A DNA stretch of 64,000 nt from Paractinoplanes aksuensis (GCF_024137025.1 NZ_JAMYJR010000024.1:1-64000), one strand, 5' to 3'; shown: positions 52,398-61,370, counted from the first letter of the stretch. The notes: generated by a model not told the origin, from the sequence alone. Program-made: numbers and translations.

Positions 52398-52425
52398 GAC
52401 GAACCTCGCCGACCGGAAATCGACA
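52398..52425 (-). promoter_or_regulatory. Candidate ECF42 promoter
   Basis: On the minus strand TGTCGA (52420-52425) is followed after 18 bases by CGTC (52398-52401), 36 bases before the YciI start. I recall a consensus of TGTCGA in the -35 and CG(A/T)C in the -10 region for ECF42 regulons in Streptomyces. This implies autoregulation. Confidence 0.6.
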
Positions 52426-52507
52426 GCCCGGCCAAATTTCTCAACAAGCGGTTCGGCCGGCACCGGCAGCCTGTCGGCGCGAGCGGGCTACCAGCGCGGG
52501 CGGCTGG

Positions 52508-53533
52508 TCAGCGCAGGCGGTAGAAGCGCCAGAAGTCGTTCGGGATGTCGAGGACCTCGGAGTTCTCGTAGCCGGCCGTTCGCGCCCAGGCCAGCAGGGT
52601 CGAGGCGCGCAGAATCGTGCCGTTGGCGATCACCGGGTCCTCGGCGCGGGTGGCCGGCAGGCAGTGGAGCACGCTGAACGCGTACTGAAGCCGTTCGATC
52701 TCATCGGCGGGCGCGGTGAACTCGTCGGCCACGCGTTCGTCGCCGATGAAGACGCTGCCGCCGGGCGCGAGCCGGGGTCGGACGGCCCGCAGCACGCCGA
52801 CCGGGTCGCCCATGTCGTGCAGCGCCTCGAAGATCGTCACCAGGTCGTACTCTCCGTCGATCCGAGCGGCATCGCCCAGCGTGAAGGTCACCCGGTCGGC
52901 GACACCGGCCGTGGCCGCGGCCGCCCGCGCCTCCGTGATCGAGGCCTCGTCCAGATCGATTCCCCGTACGGTGATCGCCGGGTAGGCCCGGGCCAGGGCC
53001 ACCGACGACTGCCCGGCGCCGCAGCCCAGGTCGAGCACGCGCGCGCCCGGAGCCGCCCGCAGTCGCGTTTCCACCTCGGGCAGGGCCGGCAGCCATTCCG
53101 TGGTGAGCAACTGCTCGAACATCGGCCGGTTGAACGCCGCGATGCCGTGCCGGATGTGCTGCCCGTACTCGGCGTACGAAATGCCCGCCCCGGTGCGGAA
53201 CGCCTCGACCACCCGCGGGAAGACCAGCCCCAGCCCGACGGTGAACTCCCCCGGCCCGCCCTCGTCCAGCAGCACCTCGGCCGCCCCGCCGGCCAGCGCG
53301 AATTCGTCGCCGTCGACGGTCAGGAAGCCGGCCGCGGCTTGCTGCTCCAGCCACTCCCGGGCGTACCGCTCGTCGATCCCGGCGTTCTTGGCCAGCTCGG
53401 CCGGGCCCGACGGCCGGTCCCGCAACGCCGCGTACAGTCCCAGTTCCCGTCCGAGCTCGACAGTGAACAGTTCGGTCGCGCCGATCAACGCGGTCAGCAG
53501 CCGCTCGCTCAATTTCTGCGCATCAGTAGTCAT
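52508..53533 (-). CDS. Class I SAM-dependent methyltransferase with N-terminal winged helix
   Basis: 341 residues from ATG 53533; ATG 53539 and GTG 53542 are close alternatives. Residues 10-95 resemble the dimerisation/winged-helix domain of O-methyltransferases (LFTVELGRELGLYAAL, GIDERYAREWLEQQAAAGFL). The SAM-binding motif I is VLDLGCGAGQSSVALA, followed by GIDLDEASI and FEALHDMGDPVGVLRAVRP. It resembles small-molecule methyltransferases similar to the Rv2258c type. The substrate is unknown. It is divergent from the quinone oxidoreductase gene. Confidence 0.88.
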   Translation of the reverse strand: MTTDAQKLSERLLTALIGATELFTVELGRELGLYAALRDRPSGPAELAKNAGIDERYAREWLEQQAAAGFLTVDGDEFALAGGAAEVLLDEGGPGEFTVGLGLVFPRVVEAFRTGAGISYAEYGQHIRHGIAAFNRPMFEQLLTTEWLPALPEVETRLRAAPGARVLDLGCGAGQSSVALARAYPAITVRGIDLDEASITEARAAAATAGVADRVTFTLGDAARIDGEYDLVTIFEALHDMGDPVGVLRAVRPRLAPGGSVFIGDERVADEFTAPADEIERLQYAFSVLHCLPATRAEDPVIANGTILRASTLLAWARTAGYENSEVLDIPNDFWRFYRLR

Positions 53534-53616
53534 GCCCATCACGGTCGGGCCCGTCGCGTGCAGCCCGCGTGCAGCGCCCTTGACCTCAACCTGAGTTCAG
53601 CTTGCAGACTCGCGGC

Positions 53617-54522
53617 ATGAGAGCTGCCGTGTTCGACCGGTTCGGTCCGCCCGAGGTGCTGCACGTCGTCCACGTGCCCGATCCGCGGCCCGGCCCGGGC
53701 GAGGTGCGGGTCCGGGTGCTGGCGGCCGGCGTCCAGCCGTTCGACGTCGCCGTCCGCGCTGGCGAGATGCCCTGGGCCAAGATCCAGTTCCCGCAGACCC
53801 TGGGCCAGGAGTACGCCGGCCTGATCGACGCCGTCGGCGAGGGCGTCGACGACTTCGTTCCCGGCGACCCCGTGCTCGGCTCGACGATGCTCAACGGCGC
53901 GGCCGAGCTGCTGTGCGTCGCCGCCGAAAACGTGGTCCGCAAGCCGGCCGCCCTCGACTTCCCCACCGCGGCCGCCCTGGTCGCCGCATCCCAGACCGCG
54001 AGCGGCTCCCTGCTCGAACTGGGCGTCGGCGAGGGCGACGTCCTGCTCATGCACGCGGCCGCCGGCAGCGTCGGCACGGTCGCGACCCAACTGGCCCGCC
54101 GGGCCGGCGCCACCGTGATCGGAACGGCTAGCCTGCGCAACCACGACCGCCTGCGCCGCCAGGGCGCGATCCCCGTGACGTACGGCCAAGATCTGATCCA
54201 GGACGTACGCGACCTGGGCCTGCAGCCGACGGCCGCCCTGGACGCCGCCGGCGGCGAGGCGATCGCCCAGTCGGTCGAGCTGGGCATCCCCCTCGACCGC
54301 ATCGGCACCATCGTCGACGACAAGGCCGCCGCCGACCACGGCACCCGAGTAGTCCGAGCCGGCCGCGACCCGAAACGCCTGGCCGCGGTGATCGACCTGG
54401 CCGCCCGGGGCGAGGTTGTCATACCGGTGCAGCCGTTCCCCTTGGACGAGATCGTCGAAGCCCATCGCACGGTCGAGTCGCGCCACAGCGATGGCAAGGT
54501 CGTGCTCCTGATCGCCTCGTGA
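53617..54522 (+). CDS. Quinone oxidoreductase-like NADP-dependent MDR enzyme
   Basis: 301 residues from ATG 53617. Medium-chain reductase layout: MRAAVFDRFGPPEVL, VRAGEMPWAKIQFPQTLGQE, and the cofactor motif HAAAGSVGTVATQLA, where AxxGxxG is the zinc-free quinone reductase form. The zinc-binding cysteine loop of alcohol dehydrogenases is absent. The C-terminus ends EIVEAHRTVESRHSDGKVVL. It probably reduces quinones or enones with NADPH. Confidence 0.9.
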   Translation: MRAAVFDRFGPPEVLHVVHVPDPRPGPGEVRVRVLAAGVQPFDVAVRAGEMPWAKIQFPQTLGQEYAGLIDAVGEGVDDFVPGDPVLGSTMLNGAAELLCVAAENVVRKPAALDFPTAAALVAASQTASGSLLELGVGEGDVLLMHAAAGSVGTVATQLARRAGATVIGTASLRNHDRLRRQGAIPVTYGQDLIQDVRDLGLQPTAALDAAGGEAIAQSVELGIPLDRIGTIVDDKAAADHGTRVVRAGRDPKRLAAVIDLAARGEVVIPVQPFPLDEIVEAHRTVESRHSDGKVVLLIAS

Positions 54523-54729
54523 CCGTCCGGCGGAGGCCCGCTGGTACGTGCCGATCGTCATCGCGCCACTCATCGGAGCGCCCGGCGAGCAAGCGGAACA
54601 CGCCGGACGTTCGGCCAGACTGTCGCGATTTTCGACCGATTTGCCAGGCTTATTAGTCGTTGCCGGGACGGGCGGGATTGACGGCGGCAAGGTGGCTCGT
54701 GATTGAGCAAGTGGATCACGGGGGTGGAC

Positions 54730-56751
54730 GTGCACGGCAATCGGACGATTTCTCGCGCCTCGGTGGCGCTCCTGACGCTGGTGGCGGGGGTCGGCAGTGG
54801 GCCGGCTCAGGCCCGGGACCAGCGGCCGGCCGGGACGGCTCTCCAGACGGTGGCGCTGACCGGCACCGTCACGCGGGAGGCGATCCGGCCGTTCAGCCTG
54901 ATCGGAGCGACCTGGGCCGACCCGGCCGCGCGGGTGGACGGGACCGTCGAGGTGCGGACCCGCGCGATGGGCACGGGACGGTGGTCGTCGTGGCAGACGC
55001 TCGAGACGGATGGTGGCGCTCCCGGTGATGTACGGGGCGCGTCGGACCCGCTCTGGGTCGGGCCTTCGGACGCCGTCGAGGCCCGCGTGAACGGCGCCCG
55101 GAGCCCGCTGCCCGCCGACCTCCGCATGGATCTGATCAACCCGGAGGCCGTGGAACCGGTCGCCCCCAGGCACGCTCCGAACCCGCGAAGCACCGGCAGC
55201 GGCGACTTCGCGCGCAAGTCGGCACGGCTGGAGAAGGCGACCGTGCCGCTGCCGGCGAGGCCGATTCCGCGGCTCGTGACGCGGGTGGGATGGCGGGCCA
55301 ACGAGGCCATCGTCAAGGGGGTGCCTGAGTACACCGGGCCCACCCAGGTGTTCTTCGTGCACCACACGGCGACCGGCAACGGCTACAGCTGTGCGCAGTC
55401 GGCCAGCATCGTGCGGGGGATCCAGGCCTATCAGGTGCGCAGCCGGGGCTGGGACGACGTCGGCTACAACTTCCTCATCGACAAGTGCGGGACCGTCTTC
55501 GAGGGGCGCCGGGGCGGGGTCGCCCGCACCGTGCTGGGGGCGCACACCCTCGGTTTCAACGCGGAGGCCAGCTCCATCGCCGTGATCGGGTCCTACGGCG
55601 GGCGGGCGGTCTCGACGCGGGTCCGCACAGTGATTGCGGCCATGGCCGCTTACAAGCTGGGTGCGTACGGGAATCCGCCCAACGGTCGGGTCGTGCTCAC
55701 CTCCGGCGGAAGTCCGCGGTTCCCGCTGGGCCGCAAGGTTCCGCTGTTCCGGATCTCGGGGCATCGGGACGCGGGGCAAACGGCCTGCCCGGGCAACGCC
55801 CTCTACGCGCAGTTGCCGTCGATCCGGGCCATCGCGGGCGCGGCGCCGACGGGGCTGCGGATGATCGGCATGGGCGGGTCGGCCCGGGCCGGGCGCTGGT
55901 ACTTCACCAAGGGGCTGATCCAGCCGGCGTGGGCCGTGAACACTCCGCTCGGGTTGATCAGCCGGTTCGAGGTGTGGGTGGACGGCGTGTTGCGGGTCGC
56001 CACGCCGGCCGGGAAGCGTTCGGCGCCGATCCGGTTGATGCCGGGCGGGCACACCGTCACCGTGCGGGCGATGCACCTGTCGGGGCGGTCGACGACCGTG
56101 AACAGCCGGGTCTTCGCCGACACGAGCGCGCCGGTGTTCAGCCGGGAGCCGGATCTGGCGCTGCGGCCGGGCACTGTCAACCTGGGCGCCGTGCCGATGC
56201 ACCTCGACTGGACCGTGCGGGACAACGCCAGCCTGGGGTCGGTGCGCCTCACCCGGCCGGCGACAGTGAACCTGGGGGTCACCGCGCGCACCCGCAACGT
56301 CGGCGCGGCGGCGAACCGGCCGGCCACGTTCACCGTGCGGGCCACCGACCGGGCCTTCAACTTCGTGAGTGCTTCCGTCACCCGTACGCCGGTGGTGGTC
56401 TCCGAATCGGCCGCCCAGCGCAGTGGGGCGTGGCGTCCGCTGCGCCACAGCACGTATCTCGGTGGCACGGCGGTCGGCGGCAGTGTCCGCGGGGCGAGCG
56501 CGTCGTGGCGGTTCAGTGGCAGCTCGGCCGCGCTGGTGCTGAGCCGGGGCCCGAACGCCGGGCGGGTCGCGGTGCTGCTCGACGGCCGGCCCCAGGGCAC
56601 GATCGATCTGCGCTCGACCCGGTCGCTGCCCCGCCAGGTGGTGTGGTCACGCTGGTGGCCGCAGAGCGGCGAGCACACCGTACGGGTGGTGGTCGAAGGC
56701 ACGAAGGGCCGGCCGGGCGTGGCTCTGGACGGGCTGGTGTATCTGAAGTAA
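54730..56751 (+). CDS. Secreted PGRP-type N-acetylmuramoyl-L-alanine amidase
   Basis: 673 residues from GTG 54730; GTG 54724 and TTG 54703 are alternatives. A signal peptide ends near AQA (residue 30). About 140 residues of beta-rich N-terminal domain precede the PGRP/amidase_2 domain: RVGWRANEA, QVFFVHHTATG (first zinc His), GWDDVGYNFLIDKCGTVFEGR, and SGHRDAGQTACPG (zinc His and Cys). The 300 C-terminal residues form Ig-like repeats and a lectin-like end. It should cut the lactyl-alanine bond of peptidoglycan outside the cell. Confidence 0.9.
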   Translation: MHGNRTISRASVALLTLVAGVGSGPAQARDQRPAGTALQTVALTGTVTREAIRPFSLIGATWADPAARVDGTVEVRTRAMGTGRWSSWQTLETDGGAPGDVRGASDPLWVGPSDAVEARVNGARSPLPADLRMDLINPEAVEPVAPRHAPNPRSTGSGDFARKSARLEKATVPLPARPIPRLVTRVGWRANEAIVKGVPEYTGPTQVFFVHHTATGNGYSCAQSASIVRGIQAYQVRSRGWDDVGYNFLIDKCGTVFEGRRGGVARTVLGAHTLGFNAEASSIAVIGSYGGRAVSTRVRTVIAAMAAYKLGAYGNPPNGRVVLTSGGSPRFPLGRKVPLFRISGHRDAGQTACPGNALYAQLPSIRAIAGAAPTGLRMIGMGGSARAGRWYFTKGLIQPAWAVNTPLGLISRFEVWVDGVLRVATPAGKRSAPIRLMPGGHTVTVRAMHLSGRSTTVNSRVFADTSAPVFSREPDLALRPGTVNLGAVPMHLDWTVRDNASLGSVRLTRPATVNLGVTARTRNVGAAANRPATFTVRATDRAFNFVSASVTRTPVVVSESAAQRSGAWRPLRHSTYLGGTAVGGSVRGASASWRFSGSSAALVLSRGPNAGRVAVLLDGRPQGTIDLRSTRSLPRQVVWSRWWPQSGEHTVRVVVEGTKGRPGVALDGLVYLK

Positions 56752-56791
56752 CTGACAGCAGATGTCAGTCTTTGCGGGAAGGATCGCGTCC

Positions 56792-57157
56792 ATGAGTGGA
56801 TTCGCAACCCTGGCGATGATCAATCTGGACGCGTCCGACCCGGCGGCGCAGGCCCGCTTCTACGCCGGCGTGCTCGGCTGGGAGGTCCTGCACAGCCGGG
56901 ACGAGTACGCGATGATCGGCGACGGCTCGACGAGCATCGGTTTCGGGCAGGTGCCCGGCTACTCGGCGCCCGGCTGGCCCAAGGAGAGCGCACCCAAGCG
57001 CTATCACCTCGACTTCTACGTCGACGACCTCGAGAAGGGCGAGCAGCAGGCGCTGGCCCTGGGCGCGACCAAGCCGGACGAGCAGCCCACGCCCGACCGC
57101 TGGCGGGTGCTGCTCGACCCGGAAGGTCACCCGTTCGACATCTGCCTCAAGAGTTAG
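56792..57157 (+). CDS. VOC superfamily protein
   Basis: 121 residues from ATG 56792, with GGGAAGG 10 bases upstream; ATG 56762 is less likely. It has a VOC fold: MINLDASDPAAQARFYAGVLGWE, YHLDFYVDDLEKG (metal-position His) and LLDPEGHPFDICL. It lies 40 bases after the amidase gene. The TAG stop overlaps the TAA of the convergent TetR gene within TTAG. The substrate is unknown. Confidence 0.87.
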   Translation: MSGFATLAMINLDASDPAAQARFYAGVLGWEVLHSRDEYAMIGDGSTSIGFGQVPGYSAPGWPKESAPKRYHLDFYVDDLEKGEQQALALGATKPDEQPTPDRWRVLLDPEGHPFDICLKS

Positions 57158-57786
57158 GAATCCAGGGCCTGCGTCACCAGGCCCGTGATGGTCCAGGCGG
57201 CGAGCCGGTCGAAGTCCGGCTCGGCGCCCTGGCCACCCTCGGCGAGGACGGACGCCAGCTGCGGGAAGTCCCCGGTGGCGACCGCCTCGCCGATCAGCGC
57301 GACCTGCTCCGGCACCGGCGCCGATCCGGCCAGCTCGGCCGTGACGAAGGTGGCCACGAGACCGGTGACCAGCGCGATGATCTCGAGCTTGACCGCGCCG
57401 GAGAGGCCGGTCGGTTCGAGGGCGGCCAGACCCTCTTCCAGGTACGCGAGCATGTTGCGCCCGGTGAGCCGCCGGTTGGGCAGGGCCGCGGGCAGCCACC
57501 GGTGGGCCAGCATCAGTGAGCGCTGAGATGCCGCTACAGCGAGCAGATCCGTACGCCAGTCGCCGGTGAGCACGACGAGCGTCCGGGTGCCGCCGACCCG
57601 GTCGACCATGAGGTCGACGAGGCGGTCCTTGTCCGGCACGTACGTGTAGAGCGACATCGCGCCCGCCCCGATCTGCTGGGCGATCCGGCGCATCGTGACC
57701 GCACCCAGCCCTTCGGTGTCGGCGATGCCGATCGCAGCCGCCACGACCTGGTCGACCGTGTGCGCGGGCGGACGTCCGCGAGCCAT
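57154..57786 (-). CDS. TetR-family regulator
   Basis: 210 residues. The N-terminal helix-turn-helix is AAAIGIADTEGLGAVTMRRI then AQQIGAGAMSLYTYVPDKDRL, the standard TetR pattern; the C-terminal domain (TetR_C_1-like, LVTGLVATFVTAEL) binds ligand. It is divergent from the CocE-type hydrolase gene with a near-palindrome between, so it probably represses that gene and itself. Confidence 0.92.
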   Translation of the reverse strand: MARGRPPAHTVDQVVAAAIGIADTEGLGAVTMRRIAQQIGAGAMSLYTYVPDKDRLVDLMVDRVGGTRTLVVLTGDWRTDLLAVAASQRSLMLAHRWLPAALPNRRLTGRNMLAYLEEGLAALEPTGLSGAVKLEIIALVTGLVATFVTAELAGSAPVPEQVALIGEAVATGDFPQLASVLAEGGQGAEPDFDRLAAWTITGLVTQALDS

Positions 57787-57803
57787 CGATGCCTCCTGCT
57801 ACT

Positions 57804-57828
57804 ATTTCTGGTACGACGTACGAGAATT
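57804..57828. promoter_or_regulatory. Probable TetR operator
   Basis: ATTTCTGGTAC (57804-57814), spacer GAC, then GTACGAGAATT (57818-57828) form an imperfect inverted repeat: nine of eleven positions match. It is centred 28 bases from the TetR start and 26 from the hydrolase start. Confidence 0.65.
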
Positions 57829-57842
57829 GCGGGGGTGGACCC

Positions 57843-59393
57843 ATGCGAAGACTGCCACTGTCCCTCCGACTCCTGAGCCGCCGGGCCCCCGGGCCCTACT
57901 CCGTCCAGCGCGAACTGGCTGTGCCCGTGCCCGCCGCCGACGGAGTTCCGCTGCTCACCGACCACTACGCGCCGGTCGGCGGTGATCCATGCCCGACGGT
58001 GCTCATCCGGGCCCCGTACCTCAGAAGCGGTTTTCCCTGGAACTTGATCTATGGAGTCCGGTTCGCCGAGCAAGGCTTCCACGTGCTGCTGCAGAGCTCG
58101 CGCGGCACCCTCGGCTCGGGCGGCACGTTCCACATGTGGAAGAACGAGACGGCCGACGGCGTGGCCACCGTGGAGTGGCTGCGCAAGCAGACCTGGTTCA
58201 GTGGCGAGCTCTACACGGTCGGGGCCAGCTACATGGCATACACGCAGGCCGCCCTGGCCGTCGACCCACCGCCGGAGTGGCGCGGCGCGGTGATGCAGAT
58301 GGGCTTCACCGACGGGCACGACTTCTTCTGGGCCGGCGGCGCCTTCGGGCTGGAACGGGCGCTGGTCGGCGGGCTCGGCCTCAAGCAGGGCGGGGCCACC
58401 TCGGGCGAGATGCTGCGCGGCGCGATCGGCATGAAGTTCCGGCTGAGCCGGGCCGTGCTCGGACTGCCACTCCTCGACGCCTATCCGTCGCTGTTCGGGG
58501 GACGGCGGCCGGCGTTCGAGGAGTGGCTCGCTCACTCCGAACGGTCGTACTGGGCCGGGGCGAACGTGGCCGAGGCCGCCGGCACGATGGAGGTGCCGGT
58601 CAGCCTGGCCCTCGGCTGGTGGGATCTCAGCATCAACCAGGTGCTCGACCAGTACGCCCGGCTGCGCGCCGCGGACCGCGACGTCGACCTGCTGATCGGC
58701 CCCTGGACGCACACGTCCGCTCTCGAGAAGGGCTGGACCGAGGTTTTCGGCCAGGCGATGCGCCGGCTGCGCGGCGAGCCTCCGGCCTGTCGCGTACGGA
58801 TTCACGTCGGCGGCACCGACGAGTGGCGCGACCTGCCGGACTGGCCGCCACCGGACGCACGCACCGAACGCCTGCGGCTCGACTCGTTCACCGCCGACCG
58901 GGGCTGGAGCTTCCGCTACGACCCCACCGACCCGACCCCGTCGATCGGCGGCCCGCTGCAGTCGCCGACCCAGGGCCAGGTCGACAACGCCCCACTGGAG
59001 AAACGGGCCGACGTGCTGCTGTTCACCAGCGACCCGGTCGAACGCCCGCTGACCCTGATGGGCCCGGTGCGAGCCGAAGTGGCCGCCTCGACCACGGCGG
59101 CCAGCGCGGACGTCTTCGTCCGGCTGTGCGACGTGGACCCGGCCGGGCGCTCGCTCAACGTCTGCGACGGCCTGACCCGCTTCACCACGGACGGCCCGGT
59201 CGTCGTCGACATGGGACACACGGCGCACGTGTTCCGCCCCGGCCATCGGCTGCGGCTGCAGGTGAGCGGGGGCGCGCATCCCCGGTTCCTGCGCAACTAC
59301 GGCACGGACGAACCCCCGGGCCCCGCCACCGCGCTCACCCCCACCCGGACGACGATCGGCGCCGACTCGGAGTTCATGTTGACCTTGGTTTAG
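57843..59393 (+). CDS. CocE/NonD-family (X-Pro dipeptidyl-peptidase-like) hydrolase
   Basis: 516 residues from ATG 57843. The alpha/beta-hydrolase core has VLLQSSRGTLGSGG, the nucleophile Ser in VGASYMAYTQA (GxSYxG variant, with Ala for the second Gly), LGWWDL (the Asp region) and GPWTHTS (catalytic His). The C-terminal 200 residues are the jelly-roll PepX_C domain (PLTLMGPVRAEVAASTTAAS...). Such enzymes cleave esters or acyl-peptides. It is probably under TetR control. Confidence 0.9.
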   Translation: MRRLPLSLRLLSRRAPGPYSVQRELAVPVPAADGVPLLTDHYAPVGGDPCPTVLIRAPYLRSGFPWNLIYGVRFAEQGFHVLLQSSRGTLGSGGTFHMWKNETADGVATVEWLRKQTWFSGELYTVGASYMAYTQAALAVDPPPEWRGAVMQMGFTDGHDFFWAGGAFGLERALVGGLGLKQGGATSGEMLRGAIGMKFRLSRAVLGLPLLDAYPSLFGGRRPAFEEWLAHSERSYWAGANVAEAAGTMEVPVSLALGWWDLSINQVLDQYARLRAADRDVDLLIGPWTHTSALEKGWTEVFGQAMRRLRGEPPACRVRIHVGGTDEWRDLPDWPPPDARTERLRLDSFTADRGWSFRYDPTDPTPSIGGPLQSPTQGQVDNAPLEKRADVLLFTSDPVERPLTLMGPVRAEVAASTTAASADVFVRLCDVDPAGRSLNVCDGLTRFTTDGPVVVDMGHTAHVFRPGHRLRLQVSGGAHPRFLRNYGTDEPPGPATALTPTRTTIGADSEFMLTLV

Positions 59394-59450
59394 CGCGCCG
59401 CGCGGTGAGGGTAATGGCTGCGCCGCCACCCCCACTATCGAGGAGCTTCC

Positions 59451-59597
59451 ATGCCGATCCCGGGCATTTTCTATCTGATCGCGGTCATCCTGCTCGTGCT
59501 GGCCGCGCTGCCGATCTCGTCCCGCGGCGTCAGCCTGGCCCTGCTGGGCGCGGCTTTCGCCCTGCTCGGCTACTCCTGGGACACCATCACCGGCTGA
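59451..59597 (+). CDS. Small two-helix membrane protein
   Basis: 48 residues: MPIPGIFYLIAVILLVLAAL, then PISSRGVSLALLGAAFALLG, ending YSWDTITG. Two hydrophobic helices with a short polar turn. An AGGAG site lies 7 bases before the ATG. It follows the hydrolase gene by 57 bases. I do not recognise a function; similar short proteins are common in Micromonosporaceae-like genomes. Confidence 0.7.
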   Translation: MPIPGIFYLIAVILLVLAALPISSRGVSLALLGAAFALLGYSWDTITG

Positions 59598-59602
59598 CCC
59601 CC

Positions 59603-59640
59603 GCGGCGGGCCGGGCCGTTGCCGCGGCCCGGCCCGCCGC
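59603..59640. terminator. Perfect 16-bp GC hairpin
   Basis: GCGGCGGGCCGGGCCG (59603-59618) pairs perfectly with CGGCCCGGCCCGCCGC (59625-59640) around a 6-base loop. It starts 5 bases after the stop of the small membrane protein. No T-run follows directly. A weaker hairpin (59695-59714) with six Ts at 59724-59729 lies downstream. The 59598-59816 gap holds nothing else clear. Confidence 0.7.
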
Positions 59641-59772
59641 GCGTTTCGCGGGCCAAGATCGGAATCGGGCTGCGTTGCCCCCATCCCGAACCCCCTCCCT
59701 CCCGGGGCAGGGAGACCCTACGATTTTTTGGGCGCGGGGCGCTGAGGGGCTGTGGATAACTCGAATCGGCGG

Positions 59773-59810
59773 TGTGCTCTCATGGTGCGCCCCACCGCGA
59801 GAAAGACTCA
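59773..59810 (+). repeat. Leader repeat, copy 1 (second copy at 60575-60614)
   Basis: TGTGCTCTCATGGTGCGCCC... to GCGAGAAAGACTCA. The second copy, 40 bases, differs by one substitution and a few C insertions. Each copy ends exactly 6 bases before the start codon of one of the two paralogous lipoprotein genes. It was duplicated with the genes and probably carries the promoter and ribosome-binding site. Confidence 0.8.
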
Positions 59811-59816
59811 TCCACC

Positions 59817-60548
59817 GTGCCGATCCGTACTCTCCGGTCCCTGGTGGCCGCCGCGCTCACCGTGAGCCTGGCCGCCTGCTCGACTCCGCCCCGGACGACT
59901 TCCGCCAGCCCGGCCCCCAGCACTTCGTCGCCCTCGCCGGCCCCGACGCCGACGGTGGTGCGCCACACCCAGAAGCGGATGTCGCCGTACTCCACGACTC
60001 CGTTCGTGGGCGAGCCGGTGATCAGCCAGGACGTCACCCAGCGCTTCGGCGATGCCCGGGCCGTCCAGACGTACGAGAGCGTCGTCGCCTACATGCGGGC
60101 CGAGAGCCTCGACATGGACCGGCTGCGGTCGAAGCGCAAGTACGCCGAGTCGGACTTCGCCTCGGCCGGCCGGCCGATGATTCCGCCGACGCGGGAGTAC
60201 TGGCGTAAGAAGGTCAGCCAGGCGCTGAAGGGGAGCGACCAGGCAGCCGCGGCAGTCCGGAAATTGGCCTTCTGGAACATGGAGACCGATGGGTTCAAGT
60301 TCACGCCGGCGGGGCCGCCCGTGGTCGACGAGCGGGTCGATCAGGCGAAGCTGACCATCGACAAGGACTACAACTGGCTGTCGATCAGCGTCACCTACAG
60401 CGCGTGGCTTCGCCTGACGCGCGCCAAGGTGGCCTATCGGCAGCCGATCGGCAAGCAGATGACTTTCGTGGTGATTCCCGGCGCCAAGAGCTGGCTCCTG
60501 ATCAGCTACTCGGGCACGTGGAACATCGGCAACGTCATGTACGAGTGA
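59817..60548 (+). CDS. Putative lipoprotein (paralogue A)
   Basis: 243 residues from GTG 59817. The signal peptide ends in a lipobox VSLAAC, so Cys20 should be lipidated. A Thr/Ser/Pro linker runs to about residue 45, followed by a 195-residue domain beginning MSPYSTTPFVGEPVISQDV. The mature domain is about 40% identical by eye to the next gene, with shared VVAYMRAES, DFASA, FWNM/LWNL and TYSA-LR blocks. No known family. A tandem duplication with the following gene. Confidence 0.8.
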   Translation: MPIRTLRSLVAAALTVSLAACSTPPRTTSASPAPSTSSPSPAPTPTVVRHTQKRMSPYSTTPFVGEPVISQDVTQRFGDARAVQTYESVVAYMRAESLDMDRLRSKRKYAESDFASAGRPMIPPTREYWRKKVSQALKGSDQAAAAVRKLAFWNMETDGFKFTPAGPPVVDERVDQAKLTIDKDYNWLSISVTYSAWLRLTRAKVAYRQPIGKQMTFVVIPGAKSWLLISYSGTWNIGNVMYE

Positions 60549-60574
60549 GGCCTGCGGACCGCTCCGACACGGGA

Positions 60575-60614
60575 TGTGCTCTCATAGTGCGCCCCCCATC
60601 GCGAGAAAGACTCA
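60575..60614 (+). repeat. Leader repeat, copy 2
   Basis: Second copy of the leader at 59773-59810: TGTGCTCTCATAGTGCGCCC... to GCGAGAAAGACTCA, again 6 bases before the start codon. Confidence 0.8.
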
Positions 60615-60620
60615 CGCCTC

Positions 60621-61370
60621 ATGGCATTTCGCACTGTCCGATTTAGACTCCTGGCCACCGCAGCGCTGGTGCTGAGCCTGGCCGCCTGCTCGTCGCCCGA
60701 GGTGGCCACCGCCCAGCCGGCGCCGAGCGCATCCTCGTCCCCCAGTATCAGCCCCTCCCCCTCGCCGACCACGTTCGGGCCGCAGAAGCTGGCGCGGAAG
60801 CTGGCGCCCTACTCGACGACGGCCGCGATCGCGGAACCGGTGATCGGCAAGGACGTGGTGAAGCACGTCGGGAAAGCTCGCGCCCTCGACATGTACGCCA
60901 AGGTCGTCGCGTACGTGCGGGCCGAGAGCTTCAAGATGGAGCGGCTGCGGCCGAAAGCGAAGTACACCCTCGCCGACTTCGCCTCGGCCGAGCGGCTGCT
61001 CTCGCGGGACGAGAAGGCGTCCTGGCGCAAGCTGGTCCGCGCGGCCTTGGCGGGCAAGAAGACCGAGACCGGCCGCCTGCGGTTCAAGGCCTTGTGGAAC
61101 CTGAAGGACGGCGGCTACACATTCGGGCCGGCTGGGCCGTACGTCGTCGATGAGCAGATCGGCTCGCCTGTCATGTTCCTGGACAAGGAGTCGGGTCTGC
61201 TCGAGATCAACATGACGTACAGCGCCAGCCTGCGCATGGTCCGCGACGGGGTCGTCCATCGGCGCCCGCTCATCAAGCGAGTGACCATCGACGTCGCCCC
61301 GGCCGGGAAGGGGTTCGTCATCGAGGATCACTACGGCCAACTGTCGTACGAGGACGCGCTACCCGAGTGA
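60621..61370 (+). CDS. Putative lipoprotein (paralogue B)
   Basis: 249 residues from ATG 60621, with lipobox LSLAAC (Cys23) and a Ser/Pro linker to about residue 50. The mature domain is a paralogue of the upstream protein: LAPYSTTAAIAEPVIGKDVV, VVAYVRAESFKMERLRPKAK, GPAGPYVVDEQ and INMTYSASLRMVRD. The function is unknown; it probably sits on the outer face of the membrane. The 3' end overlaps the convergent glucosidase gene by 12 bases. Confidence 0.8.
   Translation: MAFRTVRFRLLATAALVLSLAACSSPEVATAQPAPSASSSPSISPSPSPTTFGPQKLARKLAPYSTTAAIAEPVIGKDVVKHVGKARALDMYAKVVAYVRAESFKMERLRPKAKYTLADFASAERLLSRDEKASWRKLVRAALAGKKTETGRLRFKALWNLKDGGYTFGPAGPYVVDEQIGSPVMFLDKESGLLEINMTYSASLRMVRDGVVHRRPLIKRVTIDVAPAGKGFVIEDHYGQLSYEDALPE

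Noticed and set aside
52349..53620. Long open frame antisense to the methyltransferase gene
   Set aside because: Its composition is the mirror of a high-GC gene (Arg/Gly/Val rich) and it has no family similarity. The methyltransferase on the other strand is convincing. Similar antisense frames elsewhere were dropped for the same reason.
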